DNA of 64,000 bases from Archivesica marissinica (lineage: Eukaryota > Mollusca > Bivalvia > Venerida > Vesicomyidae): contig CM026391.1 of NCBI GenBank assembly GCA_014843695.1, forward strand, positions 41,640,598-41,704,597. Direction: 5' to 3'. A program made the position numbers and the translations under genes. Under the pieces are notes generated by a model, which was not told the origin of the DNA, did no database searches, and saw only the letters and a list, made by a program, of their open reading frames with translations. Shown in pieces: positions 51,751-62,974 of this stretch (its first letter is position 1; every line of letters begins with the position of its first letter).

Positions 51751-52858
51751 AGCGATATTCCGAGTATACCTTCGTTTGGTCAAGCGATATTCCGATTATA
51801 CCTTCGTTTGGTCAAGCGATATTCCGATTATACCTTCGTTTGGTCAAGCGATATTCCGATTATACCTTCGTTTGGTCAAGCGATATTCCGATTATACCTT
51901 CGTTTGGTCAAGCGATATTCCGATTATACCTTCGTTTGGTCAAGCGATAGTCCGATTATACCTTGTTGGTCAAGCGATAGTCCGATTATACCTTGTTGGT
52001 CAAGCGATAGTCCGATTATACCTTGTTGGTCAAGCGATAGTCCGATTATACCTTGTTGGTCAAGCGATATTCCGATTATACCTTGTTGGTCAAGCGATAG
52101 TCCGATTATACCTTGTTGGTCAAGCGATATTCCGATTATACCTTCGCTTAGTCAAGCCATATTCCGATTATACCTTCGTTTGGTCAAGCGATATTCCGAT
52201 TATACCTTGTTGGTCAAGCGATATTCCGATTATACCTTGTTGGTCAAGCGATAGTCCGATTATACCTTGTTGGTCAAGCGATATTCCGATTATACCATCG
52301 TTTGGTCAAGCGATATTCCGATTATACCTTCGTTTGGTCAAGCGATATTCCGATTATACCTTCGTTTGGTCAAGCGATATTCCGATTATACCTTCGTTTG
52401 GTCAAGCGATATTCCGATTATACCTTCGTTTGGTCAAGCGATATTCCGATTATACCTTCGTTTGGTCAAGCGATAGTCCGATTATACCTTGTTGGTCAAG
52501 CGATATTCCGATTATACCTTGTTGGTCAAGCGATAGTCCGATTATACCTTGTTGGTCAAGCGATATTCCGATTATACCTTCGTTTAGTCAAGCCATATTC
52601 CGATTATACCTTCGTTTGGTCAAGCGATATTCCGATTATACCTTGTTGGTCAAGCGATATTCCGATTATACCTTGTTGGTCAAGCGATAGTCAGATTATA
52701 CCTTGTTGGTCAAGCGATATTCCGATTATACCATCGTTTGGTCAAGCGATATTCCGATTATACCTTCGTTTGGTCAAGCGATATTCCGATTATACCTTCG
52801 TTTGGTCAAGCGATATTCCGATTATACCTTCGTTTGGTCAAGCGATATTCCGATTATA
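51751..52858 (+). repeat. 32-bp/30-bp tandem array
   Basis: The unit core is ATTCCGATTATACCTTCGTT followed by TGGTCAAGCGAT, 32 bp. A 30-bp form has CCTTGTTGG in place of CCTTCGTTTGG, often with AGTCC in place of ATTCC. The two lengths occur in blocks. A block with the rare variant GTCAAGCCATATTCC recurs about 435 bp apart (near 52155 and 52590), showing a block duplication. Stop-free frames across it are by-products. Confidence 0.95.
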
Positions 52859-53492
52859 CAGTATATTTATAATTTTGAACAACAACGCTTATTTTCGGCA
52901 TTTTAACAATGATACGAGCACACATTAAAAGGCTTTTTAGTTTTTATTGTCTTCAAGTGGCCATTTTCATGAGTGCATGTTTTTGTTTCACGCATGTCGT
53001 ATTTATACAATTGGTTATTAGAAATATTGAAACAGTAGCTTAATAGTATCTTGATAAAATGGCGGACGGGAAGTCAGTGCTATTATAGACACGATAAATC
53101 ATTTTGAATGGTTTATGACCTGTCTTGTGGAAGTCATTAAATAAAGCTGTTTTCTTCCATTTTGCCAACAACTCATAAATGCCCTAGAAACCGTCGCACA
53201 TGCTATTCAACATACAATAGTAAGTGAACCCATATTTCATATGAAATATACTAGACGTAAGAAACAACTATTCTGCAATGACGGAAATTATCAAATGTCA
53301 TCTATCAACGTATTATTCCTTGGTCAGTATATGTATGTGTATTGTGAATATTCCAGTTATTATTCGCCAGTCTCGGTTAAGTTAACATACTAGATAGTTG
53401 TGTGCGGTTTCATGCATCTATAATTATGCTAATTGTTGCAAATGCCCTTTTAGCAAAATAGTTCACTATTTGATCAATTTACCTCCCTTGTT
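52859..53492. other. Unassigned non-coding stretch
   Basis: No ORF of note and no repeat recognised. Confidence 0.4.
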
Positions 53493-53535
53493 ATACAATA
53501 CAATACAATACAATACAATACAATACAATACAATA
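53493..53535 (-). repeat. Pentanucleotide tail of LINE relic 2
   Basis: (ATACA)n, about eight copies. On the minus strand this is (TTGTA)n, following directly after the AATAAACTTATTG end of the LINE, so it looks like the element's 3' simple-repeat tail and not an independent microsatellite. Confidence 0.75.
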
Positions 53536-55025
53536 AGTTTATTGCATAAAACAGACACATGTTTATAGCAATTAAACAGTAGAAACAGGCAGTGACATGG
53601 AATTTTACAAAAGAGCATAATTATAGGTTATTAGTATTCAAATACATGTATATGATATAAAAAGGTGTTAGGTTCGTTGTTTATTTCCAAAATATATAAA
53701 TTTGGAAAGATCGATAGTGATTTTTTGGGATTTGCATGACAAGAGATTAATACATTTCTGTATAGTCGGCCAGGTATGGTAATATCTTTTAATAAATTTC
53801 GATCTTAAAGTTGCATAATGTGGGCAGATTAGTATGAAATGATATTCATTTTCCAAAATTCTCGAATTACAATAAATACATAATCTTTCGTTTCGTGGCA
53901 GGTGTAGGTAAACGACCACGCTCAATAGCTAAATCATGCGATGATGTTTTAAATCGTGTAAGGGCAATTCTGTATTTGTTTTCTTTAATAAAATCAAGGT
54001 AAGTTTCAAAGATAAATTCATTTTTAATCAAACTGTATGTCTCTAGACGTGCAGAGTTATTGATAGCAGTATACCAGCGTTGATAATATATATCTAATAT
54101 GCGTGATTTTATAGTATTGTAATTAATAAGCATTCTTGACTGGTTTTGCCACAAATAGGACAGTCCGCATGTATCGATAATATTTTTTAACTGATAAGCC
54201 CAGTTCATTTTGTTGTGATAATTTTTGTTTTCAACATCAGTTTTCAACAGTTGGTAAGTTTTATAAAGTAAGGAATCTTCTGGTAAAGTCAATAATTTTA
54301 ACCAATATTTTACCATTAGTAGTTGTCTGCGTATCGACATGGGAAGACAACCAAGTTCTCCATATAGTGCATTTAGGTTTGTTGAGCACCTTACGCATAA
54401 TATTTTTCTGCAAAATGTTGAAAGTATTAATTCAACATCGGGTGCATCATGGTAGCCCCATAATTCTGCTGAATAGTTTAAAATATGGTGCAAAGAGAAT
54501 CAAACAAGCTTAACTTTCTCGATGATGGGAAGTCTACTTGATTAAAAGCAATAAATAATTTATATAAAGAAAAAGAGGCGTGCTTAGCTACAAGTTTTTG
54601 TGTTCGATTCCAATTACCGTTCTTGTATAGATGAACACCTAAATATTTAAACGATTCTACAATATCAATACGTGAATTATATATGTAAAAATCATGTCGA
54701 GAATGTCGACCATTTTCAAAAATCATAATTTTTGTTTTATTAGTATTAAGGCGTAAGCCCCATGTATTTCAATAAGTCTCAATATCGTTCAACATAGATT
54801 GTAATGCTTCAGGATCTTGCGCAAACACAACAGCATCGTCAGCAAATAATAGTAAGAATATTTGTAGGTCACCAATGTTTTCACCATTATTCCATTCAGA
54901 TCTGCATTAATATTATTTAATATATCATTCAAAAAAATAAACATAAAATGCTACTGGATGGGTCTCCTTGCTTTACGCCAATATTCGATGTGATACAAAC
55001 AGACGTGTTTGACCCATAGCGAATA
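53536..55025 (-). pseudogene. LINE relic 2: RT core to 3' end
   Basis: The minus strand starts near GVKQGDPSS (54959-54973). It has the catalytic FADD at 54835-54846, an in-frame TGA at 54769-54771, then a KTKIMIFENG and FKYLGVHLY region (54478-54726). A long C-terminal part follows (53867-54493) and a CIYCNSRILENEYHFILICP zinc-finger-like end (53668-53925). Overlapping frames show at least three frameshifts, including one just after QGDPSS. The 5' half (endonuclease, RT fingers) is absent: a 5'-truncated, decayed insertion. Confidence 0.9.
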
Positions 55026-55034
55026 TACGATTAT

Positions 55035-55205
55035 AGTGGATAGTAGATATAACGGCTCCAGCGGGGCTCGAACGATTGTACCCTTAGGCAAGGCATTTAA
55101 ATTCCACGTTGCCTTTTCTCTCTCCCTCGTGGCGATGGATTCCATCAGGAATGAGGTCTCGAGAGTGATTTATATAAGTTGAAATAACTTGTTTCGCAAT
55201 CGAGC
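55035..55205 (+). mobile_element. SINE, family 5, with inverted head piece
   Basis: The body GTACCCTTAGGCAAGGCATT onward matches 60985-61131 colinearly, through CTCTCCCTCGTGGCGATG and ending AAAATAAATTCGTATAAA. The piece before it, AACGGCTCCAGCGGGGCTCG (55060-55082 region), is the reverse complement of the B-box end of the family's head. The tRNA-like head is therefore broken and partly inverted. Confidence 0.75.
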
Positions 55206-56816
55206 TAAAATAAATTCGTATAAACTAACTGCGCATGTGCAGATCCAACCAGCGCTTAGATAAAAACATGCGCAGTTCGAACCTGCCCAGATTGGGGAGT
55301 CAATGGGTGAACTTATCTTTTTTGGAACGCCCAAGACATATATCTTTGTAACAAGTTGATTGGTCCTAATCCGACACTTTTATGATGTACACATATATGT
55401 AACAGAACAAATAATTAATGTTTAAACTAATCTAACACTAATCCCATGATATCCTATTCGACAAGTAATCTAGGTAATAGCCCATATAAACGGGTATGTT
55501 TGCATAATAATAATTATATAGCGTGAATGCAGTAATTATCTGCGTAATAATATACATGTAACATATTTATTTAATGTGCTTAATTGTAACGAACACAAAT
55601 TCTAAATGCATTAGCTCTTTTTAGTAAGGTTGAAAACAGTTATTTAATAGTTATGAAATTGAAGTCTCTATAAATAAATGACTCAAAATGGACATCTAAT
55701 AGAAATGAGCTCGATAGCAATGTGTTCAGTAAAATATATATCAAAAGTAGACAAACCCGAAGGCGATGACGATATGCACAACAATACTTCAACTTCATGA
55801 TTTTGGGATGTAATCAGGATCGCTGGGTCATAACTCAATTGAAAATCAACCGTGGCAAACACGACGGTGACACAACTAGACTTTATAACTGGGCTTCCAG
55901 TTCACACTAATAAAACGCATAATTTATTATTTTTCCTTTATGGTTTCTGAAACATTACAATGAGTGTTGGCTAAGCGAGTTGAGGAGGGCCGTCACTAAT
56001 GATGTTAAAACGTGTGGCCTAACCCATTTGCTGTTCTGCATTGTACATTGAATATTTACATTGCTAGAAACTATGTTTAAACTAAGTTTCATTTTACAGT
56101 CCCTGTCGAGAACCTCATTTGCCTACAAGACGCAACCGAACAACACATATATCATAGTGTGAAGACAGAATTGTGGCAAGAAATATAGTGACAGTATAAT
56201 GTTCAAGTTAGTTTCTGTCTGTTGACAAAACAAATTAATTAGAACATACTATTTCATATTAAACTGTATATGATGGTCAGAATATACTAGTTTCTAAAAT
56301 ACAAAAGTACAGGCAACCAAGGATGAATACGAAACACAAGCAGCTGTAAAACTATTCCATACTACACTGTTTCAATCAATGGCTAAAAGAAAATCAGGGA
56401 TCATGGTTTCATTGCATGGCACAATAGAACATGTCGACTTCAAACGCGCTTCCGTTTATCTCATTACATAGTGCTGCAATTGTAAACGAATTTCAAGACA
56501 TTTATTAACAATCTAAGGGAACAAGTCAGTTCTAATTAACACTCTGCATACAATAGTACTTGTATCTGCAGAGCTAAGTTCTGAAATATTAATGTTCATG
56601 CCATTTATACGGCTGGGTAATATTTTCCAGAAAATACAAGCTAAGAAATCTTGTTCCAGTACTCAATTATTCAAAAGATTGCTTACAAGATCTTAAAAGA
56701 GAAAATGATCTTTTACTTTGTGTAAGAAAAACCTTGATAACTACGTTAACCAATAAAGGTAAAGTGAAATGTGTGTTTATTATAGCAACATCCATATTGA
56801 AGTTGCCGGCATTTCG
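55206..56816. other. Unassigned non-coding stretch
   Basis: AT-rich, no ORF above 60 codons and no repeat recognised apart from a short similarity near 55763 to 49082. Confidence 0.4.
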
Positions 56817-57085
56817 TTGAATGTGTTTTTATACTTATTTATTTTACAACGATTGCGAAGCAAATTTTAACAAGTTATACTAATCACTCTCGATGGCGCG
56901 GATGAAAGCGTATATGTGGTCATTCATGTGGGAGGAAACCGGAGTACCCGGAGAAAAGCCACCTGTTCGATCTGGCGACCATCGTACCATCTCACATACT
57001 TACCTGTCCGAGGATCGAACCCGGGTCGCATTGGTGAGAAACGAGTGCGCTAACCACTGCGCTAATCCGGCATCCACTTGAATGT
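56817..57085 (-). mobile_element. tRNA-derived SINE, family 2, second copy
   Basis: The minus-strand head is TTAGCGCAGTGGTTAGCGCA with B box GGGTTCGATCCTC. The body matches the copy at 16326-16574, including the CTCCGGGTACTCCGGTTT region and the GCAATCGTTGTAAAATAAA end. TTGAATGT at 56817-56824 and 57078-57085 may be the target-site duplication. Confidence 0.85.
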
Positions 57086-57344
57086 TTATGAGCAGCAGTT
57101 ATTCCAGAATTATATCCTTGGATGCCAGGCGATATATGTATATGTATAGACCATCAATAGCATTTAAATACCCTGCGGCTCACCAATCGGTCATATCAGA
57201 TGAACCATTGGTAGTTTCTAACATTCGATATCCCGTGGCAGACGACTTAACATCTAGGTGACTGAGAACATAAACATGTAAGCCTATAAATGCAGGCGTG
57301 TATGACTAGAAATAACAGAAGCACAAACACATGTAAGCATACAT
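57086..57344. other. Spacer between SINEs
   Basis: No feature recognised. Confidence 0.4.
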
Positions 57345-57580
57345 GGCGTCCGTGGTCCAGTGGTAGAGTGGCGTCCGTGGTCCAGTGGTAGAGCGTCGGA
57401 TTTGGAATCGAACGGTCCCGGGTTAGATACTCTGTCAGGCCACGTATGTAGTGTCATTGAGCAAAGCACCTCACACACATTGCTTAGTACTGGTTAATCG
57501 CTTAGGTCGGCTAATCCAGCCCAAGAAAACATGTCTAAGTCCCCGAGAGGTAATTGATATTAAAGGAACATACATACATA
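57345..57580 (+). mobile_element. tRNA-derived SINE, family 4, with duplicated A-box segment
   Basis: A 25-bp segment starting GGCGTCCGTGGTCCAGTGGT occurs twice in tandem (57345-57369 and 57370-57394), so the A-box region is doubled. It continues GAGCGTCGGATTTGGAATCG to a B-box-like CGGGTTAGATAC, then the body and a (CATA)n tail at about 57568-57581. A partial relative is at 17665-17723. Confidence 0.8.
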
Positions 57581-58005
57581 CAAATACAGGCATGTGTCAC
57601 TAGAAACGGAAGAATGAGACAGTCAACACTCTGGACATGTGTGTCTCTCTTAATTTTGTGGAAACCGAGAGTAAATGTCATTAATTTTCCAATTGCAAAA
57701 AATAGTTCGATTTCAGGAATAATTGTTTCCTTAAATGTTGCTTTGAATGTGTGGCTAAACTTCCAATGATTAATTTTCTAGCCATCGTGTAAAACCACAT
57801 CCCTACATGTGAAATACATATTGTATGATTTTAGAAAGTATCTATGTGTTCTTTAAATCTCTTACAATTTCTAAATAAACGTGAAACCATATTGCTTTGA
57901 AACATATCTAATTTTCTACTCCAACACATCCATTAATTTATTGACAAACTACAAATAATTGCCTTTTGCCATTTATATACATATCATTAATGATTATGGC
58001 AAATA
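57581..58005. other. Unassigned non-coding stretch
   Basis: One 71-codon ORF at 57554-57769 without a recognisable domain; otherwise AT-rich spacer. Confidence 0.4.
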
Positions 58006-58511
58006 AACATATGCATTGCAAAATACATATATAAGCAAGATGTCAACATTTAGAATAATGGCATACACATACATATATAAACAAGATGTCAACATTTAGA
58101 ATAATGGCATACACATACATATATAAACAAGATGTCAACATTTAGAATAATGGCATACAAATACATATATAAACAAGATGTCAACATTTAGAATAATGGC
58201 ATACACATACATATATAAACAAGATGTCAACATTTAGAATAATGGCATACACATACATATATAAACAAGATGTCAACATTTAGAATAATGGCATACAAAT
58301 ACATATATAAACAAGATGTCAACATTTAGAATAATGGCATACACATACATATATAAACAAGATGTCAACATTTAGAATAATGGCATACACATACATATAT
58401 AAACAAGATGTCAACATTTAGAATAATGGCATACAAATACATATATAAACAAGATGTCAACATTTAGAATAATGGCATACACATACATATATAAACAAGA
58501 TGTCAACATTT
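58006..58511 (+). repeat. 46-bp tandem array with trimer pattern
   Basis: The unit contains AACAAGATGTCAACATTTAG and AATAATGGCATACACATACA, period 46 bp, 11 units. The diagnostic position reads CACAT, CACAT, CAAAT in strict rotation, giving a 138-bp higher-order unit. Confidence 0.95.
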
Positions 58512-59110
58512 GTTGGTCATAATAATGACATAAATATTCAATGAATTGGAAGCAGATATTTCATCCAGGGGTTTTGTTCGTATCTGCATACATTATATAT
58601 AGTTGGCAGTTTGTGGATAACATTCGTATTTGCTGTGCACATAATTTATGTAATCTTCAGTAGAAGGCCAAGCACTGTGGACAATTATGTATATGAATAT
58701 TAGCATATCTGGGACAACATAACAAAAAGTGATATTTTGCCTCTGTAACATTTCTTCATGTAGTCGTTAATAAAACGTGTTTTAAATGTTCTATCATAAT
58801 CAAGTTTGGAGACAATGGTAATAGCAGTGTTCTTAATCATATATTATAGTAGTAATATTGTTTAAAGTTTGATCCAAATCGTTGTAGACTTAAATAATTA
58901 ATGCAGGCTTATGTTTGCATCGCTTTTGCGCTTCATTCGATGATTTATGTTTGTATGAAATTCCTACACTAACTGACATGCAGCTAACATGTGCACTCGA
59001 TAGTTTGGTCATGAAACTAGGCAATATTGACGGACACCATCGGACCTATACTCGCCGATAGCCTATGAGATAGCCTGGTTTCATGTGTGTACGGCATACA
59101 GAGAAACATA
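58512..59110. other. Unassigned non-coding stretch
   Basis: AT-rich spacer, no ORF or repeat recognised. Confidence 0.4.
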
Positions 59111-59371
59111 GATAATCCAGGGATCGCAGGTTCGATCCCCCGTCTGACCCTAATAAAACAGTCTTTCAGATGGGACGTTAAACCGAGGTCTCGTGTCGGT
59201 GCTTTACACCGTGCACGTAAAAGAACCAGAGGAGACTCTGGAATGGGTCTCTGTCTGTATCATGCACTACCCTCCAAAATCTAAAATTACTAATCTCTTC
59301 AGGAGGCGTCGCTCATATGGGCAACCGGTAGCGACGATAAATAAACGTAAAACACACACAATTGAACACAC
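59111..59371 (+). mobile_element. SINE, family 1, 5'-truncated copy
   Basis: It starts inside the tRNA-like head (AATCCAGGGATCGCAGGTTC) with an intact B box GGTTCGATCCC. The body runs colinear with the minus-strand copy at 15936-16222, ending CGATAAATAAACGTAAAACA. The A box half is missing. Confidence 0.88.
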
Positions 59372-59540
59372 ATAGACGTGTCAGTAGTCAAATGGTTAAC
59401 ACGTTGGACTACGATTATATGGATCGTATGTTCTATCTCCCGTCAGACCATAATAATACGTGGAAAGCAGTGGCACCGCCCATTGATACACGAACTATTA
59501 TGTGTGTTTTACGTTTATTTATCATCGCTACCGGTTGTTC
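59372..59540. mobile_element. SINE family 1 fragments, one tail inverted
   Basis: GTCAGTAGTCAAATGGTTAACACG then CCGTCAGACCATAATAAT (59378-59458) resembles a diverged family 1 head in plus orientation. At 59496-59535 the segment TGTGTTTTACGTTTATTTAT followed by CATCGCTACCGGTTG is the family tail in reverse orientation, forming an inverted pair with 59326-59360. Confidence 0.65.
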
Positions 59541-59599
59541 TACATCCGTGCATCAAATAGTGCTTGGAGGCGCACCCTGGCGCCTTCCTCCACCACTAA

Positions 59600-60655
59600 T
59601 AACGTGTAAGCTGGACCTCATTAACTAACTAAGCAAGTTGTAGTAGTGGACACCATTAACGGTATTAGGTATTAGTGGAACTCCTAGACTAACTGGGAGA
59701 GAGGTAGTAATGAATCTCATTAACTAGCTAAGGAAGATGCAAAAGTGGACACCATTAACTAACTAAGAAAGTTGTAGTAGTGGACCTCATTAGCGAACTA
59801 AAGAAGAGGTATTAGTGGAACTCTTAGACTAACTGAGAGAGAGGCAGTAATGAATCTCATTAACTAATTAAGGAATATGTAGCAGTGTATATCAATGACT
59901 AATTACGTTAATGGTAGCAGTGGATCGAATTAATTAACTAAGAGAGAGGTAATAGGGGACCTCATTAACTAATTAAGGAGGAGGTAGTAGTGGACTTCAT
60001 TAGCTAACACTAAGAAAGTTGTAGTAGTGCACCTCATTGACTAATTAAGGAGGAGGTAGAAGTGGACCTCATTATCTAACCATGAAATAGGTAATAGAAA
60101 ACCTCATTGTCGAACAAAAGAAGAGGTAGTAGCTGACATCATTAACTAGTTAAGAAAGAGTTAGTAGTGGAACTCGTTGACTACCTGAGAAAGAGGTAGT
60201 AGTTGACTTCATTATCTAACGAAAGAAGAGGTGGTAGTGAATATCATTAACTATCTAAAGACGATGTAGTAGTGAACATCATTATTTAACTAATAAAGAG
60301 GTTGTAGTGGACCTAATTAACTAACTAATGAAGAGGTAGTAGTGTACCTCTATACCGACTAAGGAAGAGGTAGTAGTGTGCCTCTATACCGACTAAGGAA
60401 GAGGTAGTAGTAATGGACCTCATTGGCTAACTAAGGAAGAGGTAGTAGTGAACCCCATTAATTAATTAATTTATTAAGGAAGAGATAATAGTGAATCTCG
60501 TTAATTAACTATGGAATGGGTAATAGAGGATCTAATTAAATAACTAAGGACAATGTATTATTGGACCACATTATCTAACTGAGGAAGGAGTAGGAGTGGA
60601 ACTCAACAACTAACTAAGGAAGTAGTAGTGGACCTCATTGACTAAATATGAAAGA
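59600..60655 (+). repeat. Degenerate 35-bp tandem repeat
   Basis: Diverged units share GAGGTAGTAGTGGACCTCAT and TAACTAACTAAGGAA, average period about 35 bp with many indels. It is much older in appearance than the other arrays. Confidence 0.85.
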
Positions 60656-60902
60656 TTGTGACCAAGTTTGAATATAATCTTGTCGCTGATGATATTGCTA
60701 AAACGCGTGCAAAGGATTAATTAAGTTTACCTAATCACAGTATTTATTAAAATAAATGGCACATTACGAACAGGAGCTGCCAGCAATAACTCGTTTCCGT
60801 CAATATTCCCGAGCTAATAATAAGCATATAATACACATATCTGGCTTGTTCTGGTGGATACTCTAGTCCGCTTATCATAGATAGTACTTTGATAGAAGAT
60901 GG
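60656..60902. other. Spacer
   Basis: No feature recognised. Confidence 0.35.
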
Positions 60903-61131
60903 AAGTCGTGATAGCTCAGTGGATGCGCGTTCGCTTCAGGTGCGAACGGTCCGGAGTTCGAGCATCGCTGGAGCCGTTACGATTGTGCCCTTAGGCAAGG
61001 CATTTAAATTCCATGTTGCCTCTTCTCTCTCCCTCGTGGCGATGAATTCCATCAGGAATGAGGTCTCGAGAGTGATTAATATAAGTTACTTGTTTCGCAA
61101 TCGAGCTAAAATAAATTTGTATAAATTATAG
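60903..61131 (+). mobile_element. tRNA-derived SINE, family 5, complete head
   Basis: The head has A box TAGCTCAGTGG and B box GAGTTCGAGCA. The body CCCTTAGGCAAGGCATTTAA and CTCTCCCTCGTGGCGATG match the copy at 55035-55205. The end is AAAATAAATTTGTATAAA. A target-site duplication was not firmly identified. Confidence 0.85.
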
Positions 61132-61977
61132 ATTATAGTACTCTGTTTAACAAGTAGTCGTGAACATTTGAAGAATATATACCAGGCTTAGTTGTACGAT
61201 TTAAGCAATGTACATAAACATACACGCACAATCAAATAATGAATGAAGAAAGAATTTATCTTTCTTTTACCTAAAATAGCAATGTGTGCAATTCACTTTC
61301 ATTTCGATGAATATGTTTACATAAACACTGTATCAAGATCATTCTTGTGTAAATATGGTTTGCCATTGGATCATCACGTATAGATACATTAAATCATTCA
61401 TCTACCTGTCACACTATATTGGGTTTTCTGAAAATGCCCTCGATATTGAATTATCTCTATGAGACAAAGTTGCCATCATTTTCATTGCCGAAATATGCAA
61501 GTCTGCTTACGCTGTCTCCTCGTCAGGGGTTCGTTCTGATATGGACGGTTGTTGAGCCGCCAGGTCTTATAAAAATGTGTCTCATTAGTCAGTAATGGCT
61601 GGCACTTCCACTAAAATAAACAATCACTTTACTTTTTGACTGTTTGTATGTACACGCACTACATAATGATATCACTAGTCCAGACAATAAGTCGTTATTC
61701 TTTCGTCTTAGAGCAAAACATACCGACGACATAATTGAAAATCGATCGGTTGCCACCTTAATTGTCAGATTTCATCATTTTTTCTACAGTAAAATAAATC
61801 AATACGGTGAGATCATCACAGTCAGTAATGTCAAGAGTTATTCTATGCGCATATGTATCAATATTAGAGTCGTATAATTGCACAGTAATTGTAACTTGAT
61901 AGTTTTCAACTTGTTCTACAGTCCAGTACAAACCAATAAGGAAATCATTAATGTTAGGGGATCATCTGCACACATAG
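61132..61977. other. Unassigned non-coding stretch
   Basis: Only short ORFs (up to 77 codons) with no recognisable domain. Confidence 0.4.
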
Positions 61978-62515
61978 ATAATCAAATCCTAGTAGTATAT
62001 ACAACCGCCTGTATTGTACTTAGATACCCAAATCATAGTATTACATACAACCGCCTACATTGTACTTAGCTATCCAAGTCCTAGTAGTATATACAACCGC
62101 CTGTATTGTACTTAGGTACCCAAGTCCTAGTAGTATATACAACCGCCTGTATTGTACACTTAGTTACCCAAGTCCTAGTAGTATATACAACCGCCTGTAT
62201 TGTACACTTAGTTACCCAAGTCCTAGTAGTATATACAACCGCCTGTATTGTACACTTAGTTATCCAAGTCCTAGTAGTATATACAACCGCCTGTATTGTA
62301 CACTTAGTTATCCAAGTCCTAGTAGTATATAAAACCGCCTGTATTGTACACTTAGTTACCCAAGTCCTAGTATTACATACAACCGCCTGCATTGTACTTA
62401 GCTATCCAAGTGCTAGTAGTATATACAACCGCCTGTATTGTACACTTATCTACCCAAAGTCTAGTAATACATACAACCGCCTGCATTGTACTTAGTTACC
62501 CAATTCCTAGTAGTT
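61978..62515 (+). repeat. 48-bp satellite, subfamily 1
   Basis: The unit contains CCAAGTCCTAGTAGTATATA and CAACCGCCTGTATTGTACAC; the common period is 48 bp, with 46-bp units lacking AC in the GTACTTAG form. About 11 units. Confidence 0.93.
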
Positions 62516-62529
62516 AACCGCCTTAGTAA

Positions 62530-62974
62530 TAATTAGTTTATACAACATCATGAATTGCACACCTAGCTACTCAAGTACTAGTAATAAATACAATCACCAG
62601 CATTGCACACCTAGCTACTCAAGTGCTAGTAATAAATACAATCCCCAGCATTGCACACCTAGCTACTCAAGTGCTAGTAATAAATACAATCCCCAGCATT
62701 GCACACCTAGCTACTCAAGTACTAGTAATATATACAATCCCCAGCATTGCACACCTAGCTACTCAAGTACTAGTAATAAATACAATCCCCAGCATTGCAC
62801 ACCTAGCTACTCAAGTGCTAGTAATAAATACAATCCCCAGCATTGCACACCTAGCTACTCAAGTACTAGTAATATATACAATCCCCAGCATTGCACACCT
62901 AGCTACTCAAGTACGAGTAATAAATACAATCCCCAGCATTGCACACCTAGCTACGTAAGTCCTAATAGTATATA
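62530..62974 (+). repeat. 48-bp satellite, subfamily 2
   Basis: The unit contains TACTCAAGTACTAGTAATAA and CAATCCCCAGCATTGCACAC, period 48 bp, about 9 units. ACTAG/GCTAG types recur in a pattern. Related to subfamily 1 through the CAAGT.CTAGTA and CATTG.ACAC blocks. Confidence 0.93.

Noticed and set aside
51629..52690. 353-codon ORF over the 32-bp array
   Set aside because: It is a reading of the tandem unit, and its start lies in antisense of a LINE fragment.
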